Shown in pieces: positions 7,862 to 15,785 of a stretch of 64,000 nt of DNA. The translations under genes were made by a program, and so were the position numbers. How positions within the stretch are numbered: the stretch's first letter is position 1; each line of letters opens with the position of its first letter. The notes beneath the pieces are model-generated. The model had not been told where the DNA came from and made no database searches. It was given only the letters and a program-made list of their open reading frames with translations. The DNA is from Pseudomonas bharatica CSV86 (GTDB taxonomy: Bacteria; Pseudomonadota; Gammaproteobacteria; Pseudomonadales; Pseudomonadaceae): contig NZ_AMWJ02000002.1 of the NCBI RefSeq assembly GCF_000319305.2, positions 2,556,001 through 2,620,000 of the forward strand. The letters run 5' to 3'.

Positions 7862-9511
7862 ATGCCATCAGCCGAACTGTCCTACGACTACGTCATTGTC
7901 GGCGCCGGCCCGGCTGGCTGCCTGCTGGCCAACCGGCTTTCCGCCGATCCCGGTTGCCGTGTCGCCCTGCTTGAAGCGGGAGGGCGCGACAACTACCCCT
8001 GGATTCATATTCCGGTGGGCTACCTCTACTGCATCGGCAATCCCCGCACCGACTGGTGCTTCAAGACCGAGAACCAGCCTGGCCTTGACGGACGCAGCCT
8101 TGGCTATCCGAGGGGCAAGGTCCTGGGTGGCTGTTCGTCGATCAACGGCATGATCTATATGCGCGGTCAGGCCGGCGATTACGATCGTTGGGCGGAGGAA
8201 GGTAACCCCGGCTGGGCGTGGAAGGATGTGCTGCCGCTGTTCAAGGCCAGCGAAAAGCATTTTGCCGGCGCTTCGGATGTACATGGCAGCGAAGGCGAAT
8301 GGCGGGTGGAACGGCAGCGTTATTCCTGGCCGATCCTCGATGCCTTTCGCGAGGCTGCGGCCCAGCAGGGTATCGCGAGCGTCGATGACTTCAACGGTGG
8401 CGATAATCAGGGTTGTGGATACTTCCAGGTCAATCAGAAATCCGGCGTGCGCTGGAACGCGTCCAAAGCCTTCCTGCGCCCTATCGCAGATCGTCCCAAC
8501 CTCGACGTGCTCACCGGCGTCGAAGTCGATCGTGTGCTCCTCGAGAACGGTCGTGCGGCGGCGATACGGGGACGTCGGGAGGGCCAGTGGCAGGATTTCC
8601 GCGCCCGTCGCGAGATCCTGCTGTGCGCCGGCTCCGTGGGATCTCCGGGCATCCTGCAGCGCTCCGGCATCGGTCCGCGGCCGTTGCTCGAACGCCTGGG
8701 CATCGGCGTACAGCACGAACTGCCGGGTGTCGGCGGTAACCTCCAGGACCATCTGCAACTGCGCCTGATCTACCAGGTGGATAACGTGCGCACCCTCAAC
8801 CAGGTTGCCAACAGCCTGTTCGGCAAGATGGGCATGGGCCTGCGTTATCTCTATGACCGCAGCGGACCACTGGCGATGGCGCCGAGTCAATTGGGGGCCT
8901 TCGTGCGCAGTGGTCCGGAGCAGACCTCGGCCAACCTGCAGTATCACGTCCAGCCGCTGTCACTGGACCGCTTCGGCGAACCGCTGCACCGCTTCGCCGC
9001 GTTCACCGCCTCGGTGTGCAACCTGCGCCCGGTCAGCCGCGGGCGTGTGGATATCCGCTCCGCCGATCCGTCCGTGGCGCCGATGATCGACCCCAACTAC
9101 CTCAGCGCAGCCGAAGACCTCAAGGTTGCCGCCCAAGCCATCCGCCTGACCCGCGCCATCGTCGCTTCCCCTGCCCTGGCGCCCTTCTCGCCCAGGGAAT
9201 ACCTGCCGGGCGCAGCGCTGGATAGCGAAGAAGAACTACAAAAGGCCGCCGGCCAGATCGGCACCACGATCTTCCACCCGGCCGGAACCTGCCGCATGGG
9301 CAGCGGTCCGCTGGATGTGGTGGACGCACAATTGCGGGTGCATGGCGTGCCCGGCCTGCGGGTCGCCGATGCCTCGATCATGCCGAACATAGTGTCCGGC
9401 AACACCTGTTCCCCCACATTGATGATCGCGGAGAAGGCCGCGCAACTGATTCGCCAGGGCCATGAGGCCGCTGGCAAGCGTAGTGACCGAGCAACGATAA
9501 CGACGCCCTGA
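7862..9511 (+). CDS. GMC-family FAD-dependent oxidoreductase (choline dehydrogenase-like)
   Basis: A 549-residue flavoprotein of the glucose-methanol-choline family, which oxidises alcohols to aldehydes. The FAD-binding motif GAGPAG is at residues 14-19, followed by the family segments GRSLGYPRGKVLGG and SSINGMIYMRG. The C-terminus has FHPAGTCRMG and GNTCSPTLMIAEKA, the catalytic His-Asn region. No signal peptide is seen. It lies between a divergent LysR gene and an MHS-type transporter, suggesting uptake and oxidation of one substrate. The substrate cannot be read from sequence; true BetA would normally sit with betB and betI, which are absent here. Confidence 0.9.
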   Translation: MPSAELSYDYVIVGAGPAGCLLANRLSADPGCRVALLEAGGRDNYPWIHIPVGYLYCIGNPRTDWCFKTENQPGLDGRSLGYPRGKVLGGCSSINGMIYMRGQAGDYDRWAEEGNPGWAWKDVLPLFKASEKHFAGASDVHGSEGEWRVERQRYSWPILDAFREAAAQQGIASVDDFNGGDNQGCGYFQVNQKSGVRWNASKAFLRPIADRPNLDVLTGVEVDRVLLENGRAAAIRGRREGQWQDFRARREILLCAGSVGSPGILQRSGIGPRPLLERLGIGVQHELPGVGGNLQDHLQLRLIYQVDNVRTLNQVANSLFGKMGMGLRYLYDRSGPLAMAPSQLGAFVRSGPEQTSANLQYHVQPLSLDRFGEPLHRFAAFTASVCNLRPVSRGRVDIRSADPSVAPMIDPNYLSAAEDLKVAAQAIRLTRAIVASPALAPFSPREYLPGAALDSEEELQKAAGQIGTTIFHPAGTCRMGSGPLDVVDAQLRVHGVPGLRVADASIMPNIVSGNTCSPTLMIAEKAAQLIRQGHEAAGKRSDRATITTP

Positions 9512-9620
9512 GCCTTGGCCGGGCGGCGCGCAAGAGTGACACCGGCAGCAGTCGACCGGTGTCGACAGTGGACAACAACAATAATCACTGTGCCCCCACG
9601 ACGGGGCCGAGGACAGCACG

Positions 9621-10296
9621 ATGTCGGACACCCTCCAGCAACAGGGCGCGACCACGACGGCCAACAGCCGTCGCGAAGAGCGCAAGATCATTTTCGCGTC
9701 ATCCCTCGGGACGGTTTTCGAGTGGTATGACTTTTTTCTCTACGGGGCCCTGGCCGCGGTTATCAGCAAGCAATTCTTCGCCGGGGTCAACGACACCACG
9801 GCGTTCATCTTCGCGCTGATGGCCTTTGCCGCAGGCTTCCTGGTCAGGCCTTTCGGTGCCCTGGTGTTCGGTCGCCTCGGTGACATGATCGGGCGCAAGT
9901 ACACCTTCCTGGTCACCATCGTGCTCATGGGCCTGTCGACCTTCGCTGTCGGCCTGCTGCCCACCTACGCCAGCATCGGCATCGCTGCGCCAATCATCCT
10001 GGTCGTGCTGCGCATGCTCCAGGGCCTGGCGCTGGGGGTGAATACGGCGGCGCGGCTACCTATGTGGCCGAGCACGCGCCACCCGGAAAGCGCGGTTTCC
10101 ATACCGGGTTCATCCAGTCCACCGCCACGCTCGGCCTGCTGCTTTCGCTGATCGTGGTACTGGGCAGCCGGTATATCAGTGGCGACCAGTTCGAAACCTG
10201 GGGCTGGCGTTTGCCATTCCTGCTTTCCATCGTGCTGCTGGCGATCTCTACCTGGATCCGCATGAGCATGCACGAGTCGCCAGCCTTCGTGAAAAT
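9621..10296 (+). pseudogene. 5' part of an MHS-family (MFS) transporter gene, frameshifted and cut by an insertion sequence
   Basis: Starts MSDTLQQQGATTTANSRREE and shows the typical metabolite:H+ symporter beginning FASSLGTVFEWYDFFLYG, then GRLGDMIGRKYTF and LRMLQGLALG. At the G run 10034-10038 the frame is lost: one more G would restore GGEYGGAATYVAEHAPPGKRG, the standard family motif, which continues in the next frame to SPAFVKM. The gene is then interrupted at 10296 by the ISL3 element; the rest resumes at 13282. The frameshift may be a sequencing undercall, but the insertion alone disables the gene. It probably formed an operon with the GMC oxidoreductase gene. Confidence 0.9.
10289..10296. 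repeat. Target-site duplication, left copy
   Basis: GTGAAAAT directly abuts the left end of the ISL3 element and is repeated at 13282-13289 directly after the right end. An 8-bp duplication is typical of the ISL3 family. Confidence 0.95.
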
Positions 10297-10472
10297 GGGT
10301 ATCCGGAATTTCTGGTTGATAAAATGCCAAAGATGTAAAGAAGAAAATCTTTCTCAGCGGATTATCTGATTGATCCTCTTCAGCCTACTCTACTGCCAAT
10401 TTTCTGTTTCCACCTTCGCCTGAGTCTTCATAGCGATGCTGACTAGGGAGGACAGCGAGAGCTGGGCAAGCG

Positions 10473-10787
10473 TCAAAGCGGTTCTGGTTCATGCGCAATC
10501 CGGACACCTGCACAACATTCCTCTTGTAAGAAACCGATCAAATTCTCTAGGTGCCCATACTCGGGTATACAGACAATCGTGCGGCTATGTTTCTCCTGCC
10601 GGATCAGCCCTACCTTGGCCATGCGCGCAAGGTGATGTGATAGCGTCGAAGCAGGAATACCCAGCCCCTTCTGGATATCTCCGACCGAAGCCCCATCATG
10701 GCCAGCTTTGACCAGAAAGCGGAACACGGACAGTCGGTGACTATTCCCTAGCTCAGCTAAGCTGGCTGCAACCTTTTCGTGATCCAT
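10473..10787 (-). CDS. ArsR/SmtB-family metal-sensing repressor (IS passenger)
   Basis: A 104-residue winged-helix protein of the ArsR/SmtB family, with HRLSVFRFLVKAG and a recognition helix in IPASTLSHHLARMAKVGLI. A C-terminal Cys-Cys pair (EECCAG) could bind a soft metal or metalloid. ATG 10787 is preferred because GGGG sits close upstream; a TTG four codons earlier is possible. It diverges from the permease gene, the standard repressor-target layout. The shared 111-bp gap carries two copies of a 12-bp near-palindrome. The metal sensed cannot be told from sequence. Confidence 0.88.
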   Translation of the reverse strand: MDHEKVAASLAELGNSHRLSVFRFLVKAGHDGASVGDIQKGLGIPASTLSHHLARMAKVGLIRQEKHSRTIVCIPEYGHLENLIGFLQEECCAGVRIAHEPEPL

Positions 10788-10810
10788 AGCACGCCCCAAT
10801 AATTCGATGT

Positions 10811-10890
10811 TTCTAGAATTATAGTTGACAGGTCGGATAAACGCAAGTAGGCTGCGTACATCATTTCGACAATACTAGAAATATAGGAGT
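10811..10890 (+). promoter_or_regulatory. Candidate ArsR operators and permease ribosome site
   Basis: Two near-identical 12-mers, CTAGAATTATAG (10813-10824) and CTAGAAATATAG (10875-10886), lie about 60 bp apart between the divergent regulator and permease. Each is close to a palindrome, as ArsR-type operators are. TTGACA follows the first copy at 10825-10830, without a clear -10 partner. AGGAG at 10885-10889 serves the permease ATG at 10899. Operator function is inferred. Confidence 0.45.
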
Positions 10891-10898
10891 AATATTGA

Positions 10899-11933
10899 AT
10901 GTCATCTCAACTCCAAGACGCTCTAGGCATGTTCGCCTTTCTCGCTATCGAGCTATCGGTTTTATTCATTGGCATTAGCTTGCTGGTCGGAGTTCTTCAA
11001 CGTCACATCCCACCATCCAAGGTGGAAGCGTTACTGACTTCCAGTGGGAAGCGAGGCTATTTTCTTGCTGCTGGTTTAGGAGCTATAACGCCCTTCTGTA
11101 GTTGCTCGACTATCCCCATGTTGAAAGGGTTGATTCGGGCACGGGCCGGTTTTGGGCCGATGATGGTGTTTCTTTTCTCATCTCCGTTGCTGAATCCTAT
11201 CGTCGTCGGCCTGCTGGTTGCCACGTTTGGATGGACACTTACTGCTATCTATGTGCTCGCCGCTTTGGTGGTCGCGGTAGGTGCCGGATGGCTGCTTCAC
11301 ACGCTTGGCTTCGAGCGTTATGTGCGCCGGACGGCGACACAAGAGAGCAGTGGATGTAGTTCATCAGCAAGCCCGTGCAGTGCTACATCGACCGCATCGA
11401 GTTGCGGCACCAACAGCTGCGACACCACTCCGAAGACGGCTTCTTGCGGGGCTGATAGGAAGACAACAGTCTCTACGTCTAGCGAATGCTGTGACAGTCA
11501 ACCCACTGTCACGGTTAAGAAAGAAGGGAAGTACAGTGGTGTGTGGCGGGAAGCTTGGTCGGACTTTATCGATGTGTTGCCTTACCTGCTCATCGGTATT
11601 GCGATTGGCAGCGTGATCTATGGTTTCATGCCCACTGACTTATTGGAGCAGTATGCAGGCCCAGATAATCCCTTTGCCATTCCAGTTGCCGCTGTCATCG
11701 GCGTGCCGTTGTATATTCGCGCTGAAGCCGTCATACCTCTGGCAGCGGCTCTGATGGCCAAAGGCGTGGGTGCCGGGACGGTGCTAGCGTTGATCATCGG
11801 CAGTGCCGGAGCCAGCCTGACTGAGCTCATTCTGTTGCGCTCTTTGTTCACGCTGAAGCTTTTAGCGGCGTTTTTAGCAGTCATTTTTGCTATGGCGATG
11901 ATTGCCGGTTACGCCACCTACCTGTTTTTCTGA
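10899..11933 (+). CDS. Permease of the ArsP/YraQ type (DUF318) with a Cys-rich loop; putative metal efflux (IS passenger)
   Basis: A 344-residue membrane protein with two hydrophobic halves, each of about four helices. The first half has the family motif PFCSCSTIPM (Cys 67 and 69). A hydrophilic Ser/Thr/Cys-rich segment at about residues 150-200 holds seven cysteines, ending in a Cys-Cys pair, and probably binds metal in the cytoplasm. The second half repeats the fold (GVPLYIRAEAVIPLA). Related proteins are annotated as permeases or Cu/Zn or organoarsenical efflux proteins. The divergent ArsR regulator supports metal-induced efflux. The exact substrate is unknown. Confidence 0.82.
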   Translation: MSSQLQDALGMFAFLAIELSVLFIGISLLVGVLQRHIPPSKVEALLTSSGKRGYFLAAGLGAITPFCSCSTIPMLKGLIRARAGFGPMMVFLFSSPLLNPIVVGLLVATFGWTLTAIYVLAALVVAVGAGWLLHTLGFERYVRRTATQESSGCSSSASPCSATSTASSCGTNSCDTTPKTASCGADRKTTVSTSSECCDSQPTVTVKKEGKYSGVWREAWSDFIDVLPYLLIGIAIGSVIYGFMPTDLLEQYAGPDNPFAIPVAAVIGVPLYIRAEAVIPLAAALMAKGVGAGTVLALIIGSAGASLTELILLRSLFTLKLLAAFLAVIFAMAMIAGYATYLFF

Positions 11934-11945
11934 TCAAGGCGGGAG

Positions 11946-13223
11946 ATGATTAATTCGTTAAGCCTTCCTGGGTACCAGTTGGTGGATTCTGATGAGCAGA
12001 ATGAAGACATACATTTTCGGCTTGAAGCACCTACACCAGTAGCCTGCGAGGGGTGCGGCGTGCAGGGTGAGTTCGTGCGGTTCGGCAAGCGTGACGTTCC
12101 CTATCGTGATCTGCCCATCCACGGCAAGCGGGTCACTCTCTGGGTGGTCCGCCGCCGATACACCTGCCGGGCCTGCAAGACAACATTCAGGCCCCAGCTA
12201 CCGGAGATGGTGGACGGATTCCGTATGACACTGCGGCTGCATGAGTACGTGGAGAAGGAATCCTTCAACCACCCCTACACCTTTGTGGCGGCACAGACCG
12301 GCCTGGACGAGAAGACGGTGCGCGACATCTTCAACGCCCGCGCCGAGTTCCTGGGGCGCTGGCACCGCTTCGAGACGCCCCGCATCCTGGGCATTGACGA
12401 GCTATACCTGAACAAGCGCTACCGCTGCATTCTGACCAACATTGAGGAGCGAACCCTGCTCGACCTGCTGGCCACCCGCCGCCAGGACGTGGTGACCAAC
12501 TACCTGATGAAGCTGAAAGACCGGCAGAAGGTCGAGATCGTCAGCATGGACATGTGGAACCCCTACCGGGCAGCGGTCAAGGCTGTGCTGCCCCAGGCCC
12601 GTATCGTGGTCGATAAGTTCCATGTGGTGCGCATGGCCAACGATGCCCTAGAGAGAGTGCGCAAGGGCCTCAGAAAGGAGCTGAAACCGTCCCAGAGCCG
12701 GACTCTCAAGGGAGACCGGAAAATCCTGCTGAAACGCGCTCACGAAGTCTCAGACCGGGAGCGCCTCATCATGGAGACCTGGACAGGCGCGTTCCCGCAA
12801 CTGCTGGCCGCCTACGAGCACAAGGAGCGCTTCTACGGCATCTGGGACGCCACCACACGGCTCCAGGCAGAAGCCGCCCTGGACGAGTGGATAGCCACCA
12901 TCCCGAAGGGCCAAAAGGAAGTCTGGAGCGATCTGGTCAGGGCAGTGGGAAACTGGCGCGAAGAGACCATGACCTACTTCGAGACGGACATGCCCGTCAC
13001 CAACGCTTACACGGAGTCCATCAACCGACTGGCCAAGGACAAGAACCGTGAAGGGCGCGGTTACTCCTTCGAGGTGATGCGGGCACGAATGCTCTACACC
13101 ACGAAGCACAAGAAGAAGGCACCGACTGCGAAGGTCTCTCCTTTCTACAAGAAAACCATCGGTTACGGACTGCCGGACTTCGCAGAGGAACTCAACTACG
13201 GAGTCGATCTATCAACCATCTGA
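11946..13223 (+). CDS. tnpA: ISL3-family transposase
   Basis: A 425-residue DDE transposase. An N-terminal zinc finger (CEGCG followed by CRACKTTF) is followed by a helix-turn-helix region and the ISL3 catalytic domain. Candidate catalytic residues are the Asp in LGIDELYL, the Asp in SMDMWNPYRAAV and the Glu in NAYTESINRLAK. It is intact and 34 bases from the right inverted repeat, so the element may be mobile. It begins 12 bases after the permease gene and may be co-transcribed with it. Confidence 0.95.
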   Translation: MINSLSLPGYQLVDSDEQNEDIHFRLEAPTPVACEGCGVQGEFVRFGKRDVPYRDLPIHGKRVTLWVVRRRYTCRACKTTFRPQLPEMVDGFRMTLRLHEYVEKESFNHPYTFVAAQTGLDEKTVRDIFNARAEFLGRWHRFETPRILGIDELYLNKRYRCILTNIEERTLLDLLATRRQDVVTNYLMKLKDRQKVEIVSMDMWNPYRAAVKAVLPQARIVVDKFHVVRMANDALERVRKGLRKELKPSQSRTLKGDRKILLKRAHEVSDRERLIMETWTGAFPQLLAAYEHKERFYGIWDATTRLQAEAALDEWIATIPKGQKEVWSDLVRAVGNWREETMTYFETDMPVTNAYTESINRLAKDKNREGRGYSFEVMRARMLYTTKHKKKAPTAKVSPFYKKTIGYGLPDFAEELNYGVDLSTI

Positions 13224-13281
13224 TAATGGTATCAGGTTGGTGGGGTAAAGGTGCCCCATCAACCATTAAATCCGTATACCC

Positions 13282-13289
13282 GTGAAAAT
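13282..13289. repeat. Target-site duplication, right copy
   Basis: GTGAAAAT, identical to 10289-10296. It marks the right boundary of the ISL3 element. Confidence 0.95.
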
Positions 13290-14235
13290 GAAGGCCCAGG
13301 GCAAGGTGAGCAAATCACCGATCCGCGAGTCGTTCACCTCCTGGCCGAACCTGAAGGTGGTACTGACCGCGCTGTTCAGCATCAACGCTGGACAGGCGGT
13401 GACCTTCTACACCGCCCAGTTCTACGTGCTGTTCTTCATGACCCAGATGCTCAAGATGGACCCGGCCCAGGCCAACTCGCTGTTGATCATCAGCGTGGTG
13501 ATCGGCGCCCCGTTCTTCGTCTTCTTCGGTTGGCTGTCGGACCGCGTGGGGCGCAAGCCGATCCTGATGATTGGCCTGCTGCTGGCTACCGTCCTGTACT
13601 TCCCGCTGTTCAAGGCCCTGAGTCATTACGCCAATCCGCAGATCGACGCCGCCAGCCGCCAGGCGCCTATTGTGGTACTCGCAGATCCGGCCGGTTGCAC
13701 GTTCCAGTTCGACCCTGTGGGTAAGGCACGCTTCGACAGCCCGTGCGACAAGGTGAAGACCTTCCTGGTCAAGCAGGGCCTTCCCTACAGCTCGCAAGCC
13801 CTGCCAGCCGGCAGTGCCGTGGCGGTGACCGTTGGCGAGCAGCGCATCGACGGCTTCGACGAAGCAGCCCTGCGTGCCGCCATCGACAAGGCCGGCTACC
13901 CGGCCAAGGCCGAGGCTGCCAACGTCAACCAGCCGATGGTGGTCCTGCTGATCGTGGTGATGATCCTGATCGCCACCATGACCTACGGCCCGCTGGCGGC
14001 GGTGATGGTCGAGCTGTTCCCGACCCGCATCCGCTATACGTCGATGTCCCTGCCCTATCACATCGGCAATGGCTGGTTCGGCGGGTTCCTGCCAACCGTG
14101 TCCTTCGCCCTGGTGGTATACACCGGGGATATCTTCTACGGACTGTGGTATCCGGTACTGATTACCGGGGTCAGCCTGGTGGTAGGTCTGTTCTGCCTGA
14201 AAGAAACCCGGGATGTGGATATCGACAAGATCTGA
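13282..14235 (+). pseudogene. 3' part of the MHS-family transporter gene
   Basis: Continues the transporter interrupted at 10296. It begins VKMKAQGKVSK within the duplicated target and runs 317 codons to the natural stop. It carries the later membrane segments, GWLSDRVGRKPILM, a roughly 100-residue hydrophilic insert with two Cys (GCTF, SPCDK), then YGPLAAVMVELFPTRIRYT and GNGWFGGFLP, all typical of the MHS/ProP-like group. The frame matches the part before the insertion, downstream of the 10034 frameshift. No start signal is present, so it is unlikely to make a functional product. Confidence 0.9.
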
Positions 14236-14250
14236 GCTGATCCCATGCAC

Positions 14251-14280
14251 AAAAAAACCGGCTTAAAAGCCGGTTTTTTA
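14251..14280. terminator. Rho-independent terminator, bidirectional
   Basis: The stem AAAAAACCGGCTT / AAGCCGGTTTTTT (14252-14279) with a 2-base AA gap carries an A-tract on one side and a T-tract on the other. It lies between the convergent ends of the transporter gene and the plsC-like gene, 16 bases after the former. Confidence 0.9.
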
Positions 14281-14410
14281 ATTCCGCGAAAAAACTTATG
14301 CACGATTTACCTGGAACCTTCACACACAGAAATATGTATGAATATCAGCAAGTTGCATTCGTTTTTCACGGGTCATCCAAATATTGTCAACAAGTTATCC
14401 ACAGATCGCC

Positions 14411-15184
14411 TCAGGCCACCGAGGCAGTTTCGCTGGTGGTGGCTTGTGGCGGCAGGGAACCCAGGTCGCGCTGGGTCTGTTCGTTCCACGCCGCAGCGCG
14501 GTCGTTCAGCTCTGCGATGGCCCGCGGGCCAGAGCCCTCGGCCCACATTGGCTGGCCGATAACCACCTCGATGGTGCCGGAACGCTTGCCCCATCCCTCT
14601 TTCGGCCAGAACTTGCCGGCGTTATGAGCGATTGGCAGCACCGGCAGGTTGGCGTTCACTGCCAAGGCTGCGCCACTGCGGGAGAACTTGCCGACCTGAC
14701 CGAAAGGCACGCGGGTGCCTTCCGGGAAGATCAGCACCCAGACATTCTGCTTGAGCAGCTCGTCGCCCTTGCTCGCGACCTGTTTCAGCGCGACCTTCGG
14801 GTTGTCCCGGTCGATGGCGATAGGCCGCAGCATGGCCATGGCCCAGCCGAAGAACGGCACGAACAGCAATTCGCGCTTGAGCACCTGGCTCAAGGGTTGG
14901 AAATAGGCAGAAAGGAAGAACGTCTCCCAGGTGCTTTGGTGATTGGACACGATCACACAAGGCCGCTCGGGGATGTTCTCGGCGCCGGTCACCTTGACCT
15001 TGATACCGAGGAATACACGTACCAGCACCAGCGCGAAGCGGCACCAGTAGACATTGATGAAGCGATAGCGCACCGGGAACGACATGAACGGTGCGACAAA
15101 GAAGCTCAGCGAGCACCAGAGCAGCGAACTGGTCCCCAGCAGCACATAGAACAGGAAAATTCTGATCGCCTGCAGGATCGACAT
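14411..15184 (-). CDS. plsC: 1-acyl-sn-glycerol-3-phosphate acyltransferase (PlsC/LptA type)
   Basis: Transfers an acyl chain to lysophosphatidic acid in phospholipid synthesis at the inner membrane. The 257-residue product starts at ATG 15184 (MSILQAIRIFLFYVLLG), giving an N-terminal membrane helix. The catalytic H-x4-E motif is NHQSTWE (His 82, Glu 87) and the substrate-binding motif FPEGTR is near 153-158. The position after gyrB matches the Pseudomonas gene known as lptA or plsC. gmhB lies upstream; the 64-bp gap between them holds a GC-rich inverted repeat (TTGCGGGCG / CGCCCGCAA). Confidence 0.93.
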   Translation of the reverse strand: MSILQAIRIFLFYVLLGTSSLLWCSLSFFVAPFMSFPVRYRFINVYWCRFALVLVRVFLGIKVKVTGAENIPERPCVIVSNHQSTWETFFLSAYFQPLSQVLKRELLFVPFFGWAMAMLRPIAIDRDNPKVALKQVASKGDELLKQNVWVLIFPEGTRVPFGQVGKFSRSGAALAVNANLPVLPIAHNAGKFWPKEGWGKRSGTIEVVIGQPMWAEGSGPRAIAELNDRAAAWNEQTQRDLGSLPPQATTSETASVA

Positions 15185-15248
15185 AGCAGCGTGTACCGTT
15201 GCGGGCGTGCCCGCTCGAAGTAAGAACGCGCCCGCAAGGGCCGGCGCG

Positions 15249-15782
15249 TCAGGTGTGGATAAGTGTTCTGGCGATGGCGGCCAGGTCGTCGAAGACCAGT
15301 GTATCCGGTGGTACGCCTTTGGCGAGGGTCTTCTCGCCTTTGCCGGTACGCACCAGGACCGGTTGTGCATCGACGGCCAGCGCGGCCTCCAGGTCACCCT
15401 TGCTGTCGCCGACGAACCACACGCCGGTCAGCTCGACCCGGTAATGTGCGGCAATCTCGCGCAGCATGCCGGGCTTGGGTTTGCGGCAATCGCAGCCGTC
15501 GTCCGGCCCGTGAGGGCAATGGACGATCAGGCCGACCTCGCCACCAAGACCGGCCACCAGCTCGCGCAGGCGGGCGTGCATGGCGTCGAGGGTCGACAGC
15601 GGGTAATAGCCACGAGCGATGCCGGACTGGTTGGTGGCGACCGCCACCGTCCAGCCGGCCTTGCTCAACTGCGCGATGGCCTCGATCGAGCCGGGGATCG
15701 GAATCCACTCATCCAGCGACTTGATGTAGGCGTCGGAGTCCTGGTTGATCACCCCGTCACGATCGAGAATCAGCAGTTTCAA
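15249..15782 (-). CDS. gmhB: D-glycero-beta-D-manno-heptose 1,7-bisphosphate 7-phosphatase
   Basis: A HAD phosphatase in the ADP-heptose pathway for the LPS inner core. The product is 177 residues. The nucleophile motif LDRDGVIN has Asp 7 and Asp 9, followed by ATNQSGIARGYY and a Cys/His zinc-binding loop around HCPHGPDDGCDCRKPKPGM, which is diagnostic of GmhB. VGDSKGDLEAA is the last HAD motif. It follows glyS by three bases and is probably co-transcribed from glyQ. Confidence 0.95.
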   Translation of the reverse strand: MKLLILDRDGVINQDSDAYIKSLDEWIPIPGSIEAIAQLSKAGWTVAVATNQSGIARGYYPLSTLDAMHARLRELVAGLGGEVGLIVHCPHGPDDGCDCRKPKPGMLREIAAHYRVELTGVWFVGDSKGDLEAALAVDAQPVLVRTGKGEKTLAKGVPPDTLVFDDLAAIARTLIHT

Positions 15783-15785
15783 GGC

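Larger units (their letters stand above)
10297..13281 (+). mobile_element. Complete ISL3-family insertion sequence with metal-response passenger genes (2,985 bp)
   Basis: The element is bounded by 24-bp imperfect terminal inverted repeats: 10297-10320, beginning GGGTATCCGGA, and 13258-13281, whose complement begins GGGTATACGGA. They match at 20 of 24 positions. An 8-bp direct repeat, GTGAAAAT, flanks it. It contains an ArsR-type regulator (minus), a permease and an ISL3 transposase (both plus). The passenger genes are visibly less GC-rich than the chromosome around them. Removing the element and one target copy rejoins the two transporter halves in frame (VKM-KAQGK). ISL3 elements with passenger genes are known in Pseudomonas; I cannot name this one. 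Confidence 0.95.
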
